Below, in pieces: positions 1-8,595 of a DNA stretch of 64,000 nucleotides. Positions within the stretch are counted from its first letter, which is position 1. Every line of letters begins with the position of its first letter. Where the stretch lies: positions 1,364,001 through 1,428,000 of the forward strand of contig NZ_CP044129.1 in the NCBI RefSeq assembly GCF_009617995.1. Direction: 5' to 3'. A program made the translations under genes and the position numbers. Below the pieces are notes generated by a model that searched no databases, had not been told where the DNA came from, and saw only the letters and a program-made list of their open reading frames with translations. This DNA is from Halomicrobium sp. LC1Hm. GTDB lineage: Archaea; Halobacteriota; Halobacteria; Halobacteriales; Haloarculaceae.

Positions 1-318
<318 letters not shown>

Positions 319-330
319 CGGCCGACAGTC

Positions 331-1521
331 TCACACCGGCGAGAGCCGCACGATCGGTGCCGCCTCGGCGTCGACCGCCACGTAGAGGTGCCCCTCGTCG
401 ACGCCCTGGGCCACGTCCCTGATTCGCCATCCGCGTCCCGACAGCAGCTGTTCGGCCTCGGTCACGTTGGTGCCGTCGACGGTGAAGCGAGCGAGAGACT
501 GCGAGGCCAGCCCGCCGACGAACAGGTCGCCGTCCCAGTCCGGGAACGCCGCGCCGGTGTAGAACGTCATCCCGCTGGGTGGGAACCCACCGCTCCCGCA
601 GGGCCAGGAGTAGACCGGCCCGACCACGTCGTCGCGGTCCGCGTGTGCGACGCCGATGGGATCGCCCGACCCGTACGTACAGCCTTCGTCGGCGACGGGC
701 CACCCGTAGTTGCCCCCACGCCGGAGGACGTTGATCTCGTCGCCGTCCTGTTCGCCGAACTCGCTCTGCCAGATCGCGCCGGTGTCGGGATGGACGGCCA
801 TGCCCTGGGCGTTGCGGTGGCCGTAGCTGTAGATGGCGTCGGCGGCCGCCGGCTCGTCGACGAACGGGTTGTCGTCCGGGACCGAGCCGTCGGGTTCGAG
901 GCGCAGCGTCACACCGAGTTCCGTCGTCAGGTCCTGGGCGACGTGCTCGGGGCCGAAGTCCTTGAACTGTCGATCGCCGACCGTCTGGTAGACCGTGCCG
1001 TCCCGGCCGAAAGCGACCCGAGAGCCGAAGTGACCGTTCGAATCGACGAACGGCTCGGCGGCGTGGAGCCGCTCGAACGCTTCGAACGAGCCACTGTCGA
1101 CGTTCAGTCGCCCACGACCCAGCGCCGTCGTCGACTCGCCGTCGTTCGCGCTGGCGTAGGTCAGGTACACCCACGGCGTCTCCTCGAACTCGGGGTGGAG
1201 TTCGCTGTCGAGCAAGCCACCCTGCCCCCGAGCGTGGACCGACGGCACGCCGCTGACCGTCGTTTGCTCTCCCTCGGGCAACGACACCAGCGAGAGCCGA
1301 CCGGGCCGTTCGGTCACGAGCAACTGTTCCCCGCCGGGCAGCGGTGTGACGCTCCACGGAGCCGTAAGCGAGTCGGCGACCCGTTCGACGGCGACCCCCG
1401 CGTCGTCGCCGGTCGTCGTCGCTCGATCGGCCGACCGGCCCGTACAGCCCGCGGCGAGGCCAGCGGCGATCGTTGCCAGCACCGAGCGCCGCCGCGTGAC
1501 CGCTGTCGTCTCGTCGGTCAT
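331..1521 (-). CDS. PQQ-dependent sugar (glucose/sorbosone-type) dehydrogenase, lipoprotein
   Basis: Predicted six-bladed beta-propeller dehydrogenase that would oxidise an aldose outside the membrane using pyrroloquinoline quinone. The start at 1521 is chosen because residues 9-26 (TRRRSVLATIAAGLAAGC) form a Tat signal ending in a lipobox Cys; a frame extending to 1593 would bury it. Family marks: SNGHFGSR (His163, matching the catalytic base of soluble glucose dehydrogenases), GHRNAQGMAVHPDTG at 234-248, SEFGEQDGDE at 253-262 and GGNYGWP at 269-275. Length (396 aa) is normal. No PQQ synthesis genes are in the window, so the cofactor is inferred from the fold. It follows the aldehyde dehydrogenase on the same strand by 113 bp. 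Confidence 0.85.
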   Translation of the reverse strand: MTDETTAVTRRRSVLATIAAGLAAGCTGRSADRATTTGDDAGVAVERVADSLTAPWSVTPLPGGEQLLVTERPGRLSLVSLPEGEQTTVSGVPSVHARGQGGLLDSELHPEFEETPWVYLTYASANDGESTTALGRGRLNVDSGSFEAFERLHAAEPFVDSNGHFGSRVAFGRDGTVYQTVGDRQFKDFGPEHVAQDLTTELGVTLRLEPDGSVPDDNPFVDEPAAADAIYSYGHRNAQGMAVHPDTGAIWQSEFGEQDGDEINVLRRGGNYGWPVADEGCTYGSGDPIGVAHADRDDVVGPVYSWPCGSGGFPPSGMTFYTGAAFPDWDGDLFVGGLASQSLARFTVDGTNVTEAEQLLSGRGWRIRDVAQGVDEGHLYVAVDAEAAPIVRLSPV

Positions 1522-1634
1522 ACTGCCACTTCGTGCCCCACACTCACAAAGGCCCCGTCGACGCGCTCCCGCGGTCGAACTCTCTCGGAGCACACGCCGC
1601 CGCTACTCGCGGCTCGTCCCGCTCGCTGGGTACA

Positions 1635-3164
1635 TCACTCCTCGGTCCGTATATCCGCCGACAACCCCTGTGCCATCTCGATCTCCTTCGAGTTGTTGAG
1701 CGTCCAGGCCGTCCGTTCGGTGACCGCCTCGATCACTTCGCGGGCGTGTGGCGAGCCGCTGCCGGACTTTTTGACGCCGCCGAAGGGGAGGTGGACCTCC
1801 GCGCCGATACACGGGAGATTGCCGTAGGCCAGTCCGAGGTCGGCGTTGTCTCGGAAGTAGTTGATCTGGCGGTAGTCCTCGGCGACGATCGCACCGGCGA
1901 GGCCGTACGGCGTCGCGTTGACCATCTCGACCGCGCGTTCGACCCCGCCGGAGTACTCCAGCAGGGCGACGTGGGGGCCGAACACCTCCTCGGTGAGACA
2001 GCGCCGTTCCGGATCGTACTCCATCTCGTAGACGAAGGGCCCGACCCAGTTGCCCTCCTCGCGGCCGTCGGGAATCGCGTCGGGGGCCAGCTCCTCCCGG
2101 TCGACGAGTACCGTCGCGCCCTCCTGTCGGGCCAGTTCGTTGTACTCGGCGAACTTCTCGACTTGCTCTTGATCGACGACCGGGCCCATGAACGTCGACT
2201 CGTCGAGGGGGTCCCCGACCGTCACGTCTTCCGCGAGGTCGACGAAGCGGCGCTTGAACTCCTCGTACACGTCTTCGTGGACGATCAGGCGCTCGGCGGA
2301 GACACAGCGCTGGCCGGTCGTCTTGAACGAGGACATCACCGCCGAGTGGACCGCAATATCCAGGTCGGCGGTGTCGGTGACGACGACCGCGTTCTTGCCG
2401 CCCATCTCGCAACACGCGCTCCGGCCCGGCTGGCCGCCGATCTTGCCCGCCACCTCGTGGCCGACCGCCGCGGAGCCGGTAAAGAGGACGGTGTCGACGC
2501 GGTCGTCCTCGACGATGGCGTTGCCGGCGTCGCCGTACCCCTGAACGAGGTTGAACACGCCGTCGGGGATCCCCGCGTCGTCGAACATCTCCGCGACGAT
2601 CTGGGCACACCACGGGGTCTGTTCGGCGGGCTTCCAGACGACGGTGTTGCCCTCGACGAGCGCGACCGCCATGTGCCAGAACGGGATGGCGACGGGGAAG
2701 TTCCAGGGCGTGATACAGCCGACGACGCCGCGGGGCTTGCGCCGCATGTACGCGTCCTTGCTCGCGACCTCGCTCGGAACGACGTCGCCGTGGGGGTGGC
2801 GGGCGTTGCCCGCGGCCCACTCGACCATGTGGTAAGCTTCGACCACGTCGGCTCGGCCCTCGGAGAGTTCTTTCCCGCACTCTCTGCTGACGACGGTCCC
2901 GAGTTCGTCGGTGCGATCTCGGAGTTCGTGGAAGATCTCCCAGAGGTGTTCCGCGCGATCGATGTAGGAGAGGGCTTGCCACTCGTCGGCGGCCGCCTCG
3001 GCGGCGGCGACGGCACTGGATACGTCGTCGCTCGTTCCGCGCTGGAACTCGGCCAGCACCTCGCCGGTCGCGGGCTCGCGACTCTCGAATGTCGTCGTAC
3101 TGTCGCCGTCTGTCCACTCACCGTCGATGTAGTGGCGGCCGGGGACCTCACTGTCTCGGGTCAT
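1635..3164 (-). CDS. Aldehyde dehydrogenase family protein (NAD(P)-dependent)
   Basis: A 509-residue aldehyde dehydrogenase of normal length that oxidises an aldehyde to the acid in the cytoplasm. Catalytic residues are visible: Asn155 in TPWNFPVAIPFW, Glu253 in CCEMGGKNAVVV and the nucleophile Cys287 in FKTTGQRCVSAERL. The nucleotide-binding turn is FTGSAAVGHEVAGK. The sequence resembles the semialdehyde and piperideine-6-carboxylate group (ALDH7-like) more than the classical ALDH2 group, but the substrate is not certain. The downstream PQQ dehydrogenase is on the same strand and may be co-transcribed; a shared pathway is only a guess. Confidence 0.9.
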   Translation of the reverse strand: MTRDSEVPGRHYIDGEWTDGDSTTTFESREPATGEVLAEFQRGTSDDVSSAVAAAEAAADEWQALSYIDRAEHLWEIFHELRDRTDELGTVVSRECGKELSEGRADVVEAYHMVEWAAGNARHPHGDVVPSEVASKDAYMRRKPRGVVGCITPWNFPVAIPFWHMAVALVEGNTVVWKPAEQTPWCAQIVAEMFDDAGIPDGVFNLVQGYGDAGNAIVEDDRVDTVLFTGSAAVGHEVAGKIGGQPGRSACCEMGGKNAVVVTDTADLDIAVHSAVMSSFKTTGQRCVSAERLIVHEDVYEEFKRRFVDLAEDVTVGDPLDESTFMGPVVDQEQVEKFAEYNELARQEGATVLVDREELAPDAIPDGREEGNWVGPFVYEMEYDPERRCLTEEVFGPHVALLEYSGGVERAVEMVNATPYGLAGAIVAEDYRQINYFRDNADLGLAYGNLPCIGAEVHLPFGGVKKSGSGSPHAREVIEAVTERTAWTLNNSKEIEMAQGLSADIRTEE

Positions 3165-3511
3165 GTGAGCGTGTGAACTTGACTCCCGGAAGACAAAAGT
3201 CTATGTCACGAATCCGGTCCGACACCGTCGGCTGTCACACCCTGGCTGTCCATCGATGAACAATTTCGCCCACGGCGCATCCGTCACGAAGTGACCACCG
3301 ACGATGAGCGACGCTCCGAGAACACGAGCGAGCGTCAAAAGGGCTGGAGACCCAACACGATGGAAGGACGCCGAGGAAGGCTGTCCGGACAGCCTCGGGC
3401 GATCGCCACCGTGGCCGAGCAGCGAGTCGAGCGAGCCGAGCTAGTTCGCCGGCAAAGACGTGAAAAGCGCCGTGCCGGCATGTGCTACTCTCGACCGAGC
3501 ACCTATAAAGA
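3165..3511. other. 347-bp gap with no convincing gene
   Basis: Neither strand carries a frame with haloarchaeal protein character; the 76-codon forward frame is Arg-rich and unlike the acidic neighbours. A strong inverted repeat is present near 3371-3400 (GGCTGTCC facing GGACAGCC, extended by CCGAGG and TCGG). Another pairs GACGCTC with GAGCGTC around 3308-3336. These could be part of a structured RNA, but I could not match the region to RNase P RNA, SRP RNA or a tRNA. The promoter of the aldehyde dehydrogenase must lie near 3190-3215. Confidence 0.4.
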
Positions 3512-4324
3512 TCAGGGTTGACGACGGTCGTCGAGCGCCGGGAACGACTCGCGGACGGCGGCGACCCGATCCGGATCGAGGTCGGCGGTGACGAGTGCCG
3601 GCTCGTCGCCCGTCGACGCGATCGGCGTCCCCCACGGATCGTACACCGTCGAGCGACCGAGCAGCGCCTCGTCGTCGAACGTGCCGACGCCGTTTACCGC
3701 CGCGACGTACGTGAGGTTCTCGACGGCGCGTGCCTTCGGCAGGACCGACCAGTGCTCGACGCGAGGGTAGGGCCACGCGCTCGGGACGAGCACGAGCGTG
3801 ACCCCGCGGTCGGCCAGTTCCCGGTAGAGTTCCGGAAACCGGAGGTCGTAGCAGGTCGTGACGCCGACGGTAAAGCCACCGATGTCGGCAGTCTGGATGC
3901 GCTCGCCCGGCTCCAGTAGGTCCTGCTCGGCCGAGCCGTAGCCAAACAGGTGGTGTTTGCGATACACGCTGCGGCGCTGTCCGTCGCTGTCGAACAGCAC
4001 CGACGTGTTGGCGTAGCCCGTCGTGGCCGGCGTCTCGATGCCGGCCTCGTGGCTGGCGGCCAGGTCCTCGACGATCGATCCCGCGAGGAGAGCGATGTCG
4101 TGCTCGATCGCTGCCTCCCGCAGTCGCGTGAGCGTCGGCCCGGCCAGGGACTCGGCGGTGCGGGCGTAGGCGTCGAAGGCGAAGTAGCCGGTGGCAAACA
4201 GCTCCGGCAGCGCGACGAGCGCCCCACCGCGGTCGGCGGCTCGTTCGATCATCGCCGTCGCTCGCTCGACGTTCCCCTCGACGGTGCCCGCCTCGACGCG
4301 GTGCTGTGCGAGCGCGGTCTTCAT
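3512..4324 (-). CDS. Carbon-nitrogen hydrolase (nitrilase superfamily)
   Basis: A 270-residue amidase/nitrilase-fold enzyme that cleaves C-N bonds, probably of a small amide. The Glu-Lys-Cys triad is intact: Glu41 in ALPELFATGY, Lys123 in YRKHHLFGYG and Cys158 in TTCYDLRFPELYREL. The form Y-D-L-R-F-P after the Cys is usual in the omega-amidase and deaminated-glutathione amidase branches, but the substrate is not settled. The start at 4324 overlaps the stop of the SRPBCC gene by four bases (ATGA), so the two genes are translationally coupled. A much longer frame running to 4624 exists only because it is open opposite the SRPBCC gene. Confidence 0.9.
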   Translation of the reverse strand: MKTALAQHRVEAGTVEGNVERATAMIERAADRGGALVALPELFATGYFAFDAYARTAESLAGPTLTRLREAAIEHDIALLAGSIVEDLAASHEAGIETPATTGYANTSVLFDSDGQRRSVYRKHHLFGYGSAEQDLLEPGERIQTADIGGFTVGVTTCYDLRFPELYRELADRGVTLVLVPSAWPYPRVEHWSVLPKARAVENLTYVAAVNGVGTFDDEALLGRSTVYDPWGTPIASTGDEPALVTADLDPDRVAAVRESFPALDDRRQP

Positions 4325-4764
4325 GGCCGCTCTTCGATGTCCGCCAGCAGCGCGCGTTCGAGGTTCTCCAGCTCGGCGTCGAAGTTGCGCTTGAAGAATC
4401 GCTCGACGCCCGGGATTCGACCGTCGACGACGAACCGGTTCGTCAGTCGCGTCGCCACGTCCGCGTCGTCCCGCTCGATCGCTTCGAGTTCGTGTTCGCC
4501 CCGCACCGACATCACCTTCGAGCGGCCGGTGAAGCTGACGTAGTCGGGCGCGCGCCGTTCGTCGTCGCTGGTCTCGACGGCGACCGTGCTGTCGATCAGC
4601 GGGATCGGGAGCGCGAGGTGCCACGTGGCCGAGCCGTCGTCGTGTGTCTCCCAGCGCTCGATGACGCTGATCGGCGCGGCGCGTCGGTCCGGGTCTGCGA
4701 TGAACTCCCAGACACGCTCGGGCGACGCCGGTACCGTCATCGTCCGCTCGACCCGGACAGTCAT
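4321..4764 (-). CDS. SRPBCC (START/polyketide-cyclase fold) protein
   Basis: A 147-residue single-domain protein of the SRPBCC superfamily, which binds hydrophobic ligands in a deep helix-grip cavity. The N-terminus (RVERTMTVPASPERVWEFI) is the usual opening strand and helix, and the C-terminal region from about residue 115 (GVERFFKRNFDAELENLERAL) is the long closing helix. It is the first gene of a two-gene operon with the nitrilase. The ligand is unknown; members in haloarchaea are often annotated as polyketide cyclase or carbon monoxide dehydrogenase subunit G-like without evidence. Confidence 0.8.
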   Translation of the reverse strand: MTVRVERTMTVPASPERVWEFIADPDRRAAPISVIERWETHDDGSATWHLALPIPLIDSTVAVETSDDERRAPDYVSFTGRSKVMSVRGEHELEAIERDDADVATRLTNRFVVDGRIPGVERFFKRNFDAELENLERALLADIEERP

Positions 4765-4814
4765 ACGATGTCGTCAGGTGTACGTGGTCAAAAAGACGGC
4801 GAAGACCGCCACGA

Positions 4815-5087
4815 CTAGCTCAGCGTGACGCGCCACGTCGTCGAGCGGGATCGGCCCCACTTCTCGATGTCGACCTCGTCGGCCTCCTCTGCGAGTCGCG
4901 GCAACCGGGCACCGACCTGCTTCGACGAGAGACCGAGCTGCTCGGCGATGTTCTTCGCGCGGAAGTAGCTCTGCCCGCGGGAGACGCTGTTCCTCAGGTA
5001 GTCGAGGATCTGCCGATCTTCCTCGCTGATCTCTCCCATACCTCGAGGTAGGGCCTTCGAAGTCTTAACCGTTCCTTTCCGAGCCAT
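4815..5087 (-). CDS. Small winged-helix protein (DUF7123-like)
   Basis: A 90-residue protein. After a basic 15-residue tail it has the pattern EEDRQILDYLRNSVSRGQSY, a recognition-helix segment (AEQLGLSSKQVGARLPRL) and a wing ending in TTWRVTLS. This matches the small haloarchaeal winged-helix family I recall as DUF7123. It is probably a DNA-binding protein, but no target is known. The initiator could also be the Met at residue 17, because the tail before it is not part of the domain. It stands alone, 50 bp from the SRPBCC gene. Confidence 0.75.
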   Translation of the reverse strand: MARKGTVKTSKALPRGMGEISEEDRQILDYLRNSVSRGQSYFRAKNIAEQLGLSSKQVGARLPRLAEEADEVDIEKWGRSRSTTWRVTLS

Positions 5088-5156
5088 CGAACCGGAGTAG
5101 ACGGGCAGGAGATGGGAACAAAAGGGTGTTCGAACGACGACTCGTCGGCCGGTCGA

Positions 5157-5372
5157 TCAGTCGTCGAACGCGTGGATCGCCACGATCGCCAGGCCCGCTG
5201 CCAGCATCGCGACGCCGAAGGCGATCCCGCCGTTGACCTGCACTGCACGGGCGTGTTCCAGCGCGTACGAGTAGCCGAAGACCCCTGTCGCGACCGAAGC
5301 GACGACCGCCACGATCGAGAAGAGCAGCCCCAGTCCGACGCTCATGTCCGTCTTCGACGACGTTGTTGCCAT
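5157..5372 (-). CDS. Small two-TM membrane protein
   Basis: A 71-residue protein with two transmembrane segments (about residues 11-33 and 46-67) joined by a short polar loop (EHARAVQVNGG), ending in a charged FDD. It resembles a small haloarchaeal membrane family that I recall as DUF7525; no function is known. It lies alone between the winged-helix gene and the PhoU-type gene on the same strand, with gaps of about 70-80 bp on each side. Confidence 0.7.
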   Translation of the reverse strand: MATTSSKTDMSVGLGLLFSIVAVVASVATGVFGYSYALEHARAVQVNGGIAFGVAMLAAGLAIVAIHAFDD

Positions 5373-5453
5373 ACGAACTGCTATCCCGAGTGGCCACTTA
5401 ATTCATGCGGAGCGGGCGTCCCGAGGCCGACGACGGCGTGCGCTGACGGACGG

Positions 5454-6488
5454 TTACTTGATCTCGGTGTGCTCGGACTCCTCGTTGAGTGCGAGGTTCG
5501 TCGCGATCTCGGCGTTTCGGACGGCGTACTCGGCGGTCTGCTGGAGACTCACGAGGACTTCCCGAACCTGCAGGAGAGACTCGTTGCCCATCTCCGGTAG
5601 ATCGTCCAGAATCTCGGTCTCTCGGTCGCCGATCTCGGCGTAGGTCTCACGGACCTCGATCGCGCTGTCGTAGTCGCGCTCGACGGTGGCGGCCACCGCC
5701 TTCTCCGTGATCTCGTTGACCTGATCGGTGAAATCGCGGATCCGACGCATCGTCGAGGACTCGACCGTGAGCGTGTGATCGTCGGACTCCAGGGCGATCT
5801 CGGCGATGTCCTCGGCGTTGTCGGCAGTCAACTCCAGGTTCTTCGCGATCGATCGGTAGCCGATCAGCGGGAAGCCGTCGTCGAGCCCGACCGCCCGCGC
5901 CAGATTGGGGTTCTGGTAGGAGGTGAAGATGAGGCGAAGGAGCAGCACGAAGATCTTGTTGGCCTGGCGTTCCCGGTTGAGTGCGCGCTGTGCGAGGTCG
6001 GGGTTGCCGTGGGCCAGTGACTTGACAGCCTCGTTTCGCATGGTGCTGCCGGTCGATTCGAGCCGTTCGAGGAGGTTGTTCAGCGTGAAGTCTTCGGGGT
6101 CGACCGAGCACCGGATGGCGATGCGCTCCGGTCGCTCCTCGATGACGCCCAGCCCCATCAGCTGGGTCTCGGCGTTGTAGACGGCGTTGATGTGTTCCGA
6201 GGGGAGCGTCTCGCCCTCGCCAGCGTCGATGTGGATGATCCGGCGGCCCAGCACGTACTGGGCGACGATCGCTCGCTCGACGGCGTCGGCGTCGAGGTTG
6301 GCGGCGTAGATGATCGCCTCGGACTCCTCTGCCTGTACCGATTCGGGCAACACAGTCAGGGCACCGTTGCCGCTGATTCGCAGCGACACTTCGTCGCCTT
6401 TCTCCACGTCGTGGGCGCTGGCCCACTCCGCCGGCAACGTCATCGCGAGCGTCGAAGGGCCCAACCGCTGTACCTTTCGGGTTTCCAT
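5454..6488 (-). CDS. PhoU-domain protein with N-terminal AbrB/SpoVT DNA-binding domain
   Basis: A 344-residue fusion. Residues 1-45 (METRKVQRLGPSTLAMTLPA, then EKGDEVSLRISGNGALTVLP) form an AbrB/MazE-like swapped-hairpin DNA-binding domain. The rest is helical and contains two PhoU-like three-helix bundles (about 110-210 and 225-320), with LERLESTGSTMRNEAV and ITEKAVAATVERDYDSA. Such fusions are common in haloarchaea and are annotated as phosphate uptake regulators. Combining a DNA-binding domain with PhoU suggests direct transcriptional control in response to phosphate, in place of a PhoR/PhoB relay. No pst genes are adjacent. Confidence 0.88.
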   Translation of the reverse strand: METRKVQRLGPSTLAMTLPAEWASAHDVEKGDEVSLRISGNGALTVLPESVQAEESEAIIYAANLDADAVERAIVAQYVLGRRIIHIDAGEGETLPSEHINAVYNAETQLMGLGVIEERPERIAIRCSVDPEDFTLNNLLERLESTGSTMRNEAVKSLAHGNPDLAQRALNRERQANKIFVLLLRLIFTSYQNPNLARAVGLDDGFPLIGYRSIAKNLELTADNAEDIAEIALESDDHTLTVESSTMRRIRDFTDQVNEITEKAVAATVERDYDSAIEVRETYAEIGDRETEILDDLPEMGNESLLQVREVLVSLQQTAEYAVRNAEIATNLALNEESEHTEIK

Positions 6489-6611
6489 ATGTCCTTTACT
6501 TGTTCCAGCTCACCTTAATGTTGTCTATACGGGCGAATACATTCTGCGAATAATAATATTGAATCCCTTTGCCGGGAATCGGTGGACGAACATCCATCGG
6601 CCGTCGCGGCG

Positions 6612-7667
6612 TCAGGCGACCTCGACGAGACGGCGCTCGAAGGCACCGACGCGCACCCGGAGCCAGCCGCGCAACCGCTCGTCCAGTGCTGGATCGCCGG
6701 TGTCGACGCGCAACACGCCGATGTCGTCGAGCTTGGCCCGCGAGGCCACGACCTCGATCTCACAGCGTTCGATGACGGCCGGCGACAGCTGCTGGTTCCC
6801 TCGGCCGAAGACGAACCCCTGTCCGCCGATGGGCGAGACGATCACGACGTTGTCCTCGCCGAGCGCGTCGACGATCTCCGCCTCGCCGCCGTCCCTGACG
6901 AGAACTGCCCCGTCTCGCCACACGTCGACGCCCAGGGTCGTGCCGTCGAACCCCAGCGCCGACTTGATCGCGCCGACGGTGCTGCCCGGTCCGAGGACGT
7001 AGGTGACTCCCGGCCGTGCCTCCTCGGCGACGGCCTCGGCCAGCGTCTCGACGGTGCCGCCCCCGAGTTGCTTCGCGGACTGGCGCTCGTCTGCCTGCGG
7101 GACGCGGACGACGGCCCGGAGCTCGGTGACGACCTCGCCCCGACGGTACTCGTCCTCGTCGATGTCGTTGACCTCCGCCCGTTCGGTGTCGGTAAAGCGG
7201 GCGGCGATGCGGCCGGCCGCACGCGGCGAGACGCCGAAGACCGACGAATACACCTTGACGCCGGCCGGCACGCCGAGCATCGGCGTCTCGTCGCCGAGCT
7301 CCTCGGCCACGTCGACGGCGGTGCCGTCACCGCCCACGAAGAACACGAGATCGACACCGTGCTCGCGGAAGGCACGCACGGCGGCCCGCGTCTCCTCGCT
7401 CGTCGTCTCCTCGCTCGCCGGCTCCCCGAGCACGACCGGGTCGAATCCCGCGTCCCGAGCCGCCCCGGCACCCATCGGCTCGCCCCAGGTGAGCACCTCG
7501 ATCTCGTCGCCGTACTCCCGGAGTGCGGCCAGCGCGGTGGCCGCACGCTCGGGTGCGCGGGCTCGGCCCCGCTCGCGAGCCGCTTCGACTTTGCCGTCCG
7601 TCCCTTTGAGTCCGACCCGCCCACCCATCCCGGCGATGGGGTTGACGACGACACCGATTCGGCGCAT
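6612..7667 (-). CDS. ATP-NAD kinase family protein
   Basis: A 351-residue member of the NAD kinase/diacylglycerol kinase fold that makes NADP from NAD using ATP or polyphosphate. The start at 7667 gives the natural opening MRRIGVVVNPIAGMGGRVG; the frame extends to 7784 but the extra part is Cys- and Arg-rich and not protein-like. The phosphate-binding GGDGT is at 112-116, followed by LGVPAGVKVYSS and a second Gly-rich turn GPGSTVGAIKSALG. The C-terminus has SPIGGQGFVFGRGNQQLSP, typical of the AcoX-like NAD kinase subfamily. The substrate may therefore differ from plain NAD. Confidence 0.85.
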   Translation of the reverse strand: MRRIGVVVNPIAGMGGRVGLKGTDGKVEAARERGRARAPERAATALAALREYGDEIEVLTWGEPMGAGAARDAGFDPVVLGEPASEETTSEETRAAVRAFREHGVDLVFFVGGDGTAVDVAEELGDETPMLGVPAGVKVYSSVFGVSPRAAGRIAARFTDTERAEVNDIDEDEYRRGEVVTELRAVVRVPQADERQSAKQLGGGTVETLAEAVAEEARPGVTYVLGPGSTVGAIKSALGFDGTTLGVDVWRDGAVLVRDGGEAEIVDALGEDNVVIVSPIGGQGFVFGRGNQQLSPAVIERCEIEVVASRAKLDDIGVLRVDTGDPALDERLRGWLRVRVGAFERRLVEVA

Positions 7668-7743
7668 ACCACGCGTTCGGTCGCCACTGCAAAAGCCACC
7701 CGGGAACGAATCTTTGAAGCGGGAGGGCGATGGACGTAGTCGT

Positions 7744-7860
7744 ATGTTCGTTCCGCTGCAAGAAACCGTACAGCCCGGGATCATCGACGCGGCCGGCTAC
7801 CTCGTCACGATCGGTGGGATCGTCGCGACGGCGCTCTGGCTCAAGTTCCTCGGGCGCTAG
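7744..7860 (+). CDS. 38-residue single-TM protein
   Basis: A very short gene with one predicted transmembrane helix (DAAGYLVTIGGIVATALWLK, residues 15-34) between a short polar N-terminus and a Gly-Arg end. I accept it because the composition is that of a real membrane peptide and similar tiny proteins are known in haloarchaea. Its start is also well placed: GGGAGGGCGATGG lies about 15 nt before the ATG. It is divergent from the NAD kinase gene. Its TAG stop overlaps the opposing TAG of the CinA-like gene in the shared tetramer CTAG. Function unknown. Confidence 0.6.
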   Translation: MFVPLQETVQPGIIDAAGYLVTIGGIVATALWLKFLGR

Positions 7861-8549
7861 TCGTCGGCGGACTCGACCCGCGCTTCGAACCACGCCGCCG
7901 CTTCCCGGACGAGTTTCCGATCGGTCCCTTCGAACTTGACGCTGACACGCTCGCCCGGATAGCTCCCGACTTTCACCGGGAACCGCTCCTGGACCGCGGC
8001 GAGGCGATCCAGCAGCGCGCTCTCGGGTTCGTCGGTCTCGACGACGGTGACGTGTCGCCCTTCGCCGTCGAACGCGTCCTCGATCTCCTCGAACATCCGT
8101 TTCATCTCTGCGGGGACACCCGGCAGCACGTAGCAGTTCTCGACGACACAGCCCGGCGCGACGCCCTCGTGGTTGGGCAGCACACGCGCCCCTTCTGGGA
8201 CGTGGCCGGTGCCGTCGGTCAGATCGGCACGCTCGTAGCCGCCGTGTTCTTCCAGCCACGACAGCGCCTCCTCGCTCTCGACCACGTCACGGCCGAAGGC
8301 GGCGGCGACGCCCTCGATCGTCTTGTCGTCGTGTGTCGGTCCGAGCCCGCCGGTGACGACGACGGCGTCGTACTCGGCGTGGTACTCATTGACGACCCGG
8401 GCGATGTCCGCCAGCCGATCCGGGACGACCGTCGTCCGTTCGACCGACACCCCGCGGTCGGCGAGCTGGCGGCCGAGCCACGCGGCGTTCGTGTTGACGG
8501 TGTCGCCAGCGAGTAGTTCGTCGCCGACCGTGACCAGCGCGACGTGCAT
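7857..8549 (-). CDS. CinA-like / molybdopterin-binding (MoCF) domain protein
   Basis: A 230-residue protein with the MoCF-BD fold shared by MoaB/MogA and the N-terminal half of CinA. Visible motifs are GDELLAGDTVNTNA (9-22) and TGGLGPTHDD (66-75), which bind the ligand phosphates in this fold. The C-terminal 75 residues (VKVGSYPGERVSVKFEGTD) match the small domain following the MoCF domain in CinA. The nicotinamide-nucleotide amidase domain of bacterial CinA is absent, so the protein is probably an ADP-ribose or molybdopterin-related enzyme of unproven substrate. Confidence 0.85.
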   Translation of the reverse strand: MHVALVTVGDELLAGDTVNTNAAWLGRQLADRGVSVERTTVVPDRLADIARVVNEYHAEYDAVVVTGGLGPTHDDKTIEGVAAAFGRDVVESEEALSWLEEHGGYERADLTDGTGHVPEGARVLPNHEGVAPGCVVENCYVLPGVPAEMKRMFEEIEDAFDGEGRHVTVVETDEPESALLDRLAAVQERFPVKVGSYPGERVSVKFEGTDRKLVREAAAWFEARVESADD

Positions 8550-8595
8550 GTCGCGGCGTTGGTCGTCACCGAGTAAAAGACTCTCGTCGTCGCGG

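Noticed and set aside
388-1827. Long forward open frame (479 codons) opposite the PQQ dehydrogenase
   Set aside because: It lies antisense to a gene with clear catalytic motifs, is rich in Arg, Val and Pro and lacks the acidic character of the real proteins. High GC gives many such frames.
1533-3176. Forward open frame of 547 codons opposite the aldehyde dehydrogenase
   Set aside because: Antisense to a gene with an intact Asn-Glu-Cys catalytic set; its product has no recognisable domain.
3291-3521. 76-codon forward frame in the gap before the nitrilase
   Set aside because: Basic and Arg/Glu-rich without a promoter or conserved pattern; its end overlaps the nitrilase stop region.
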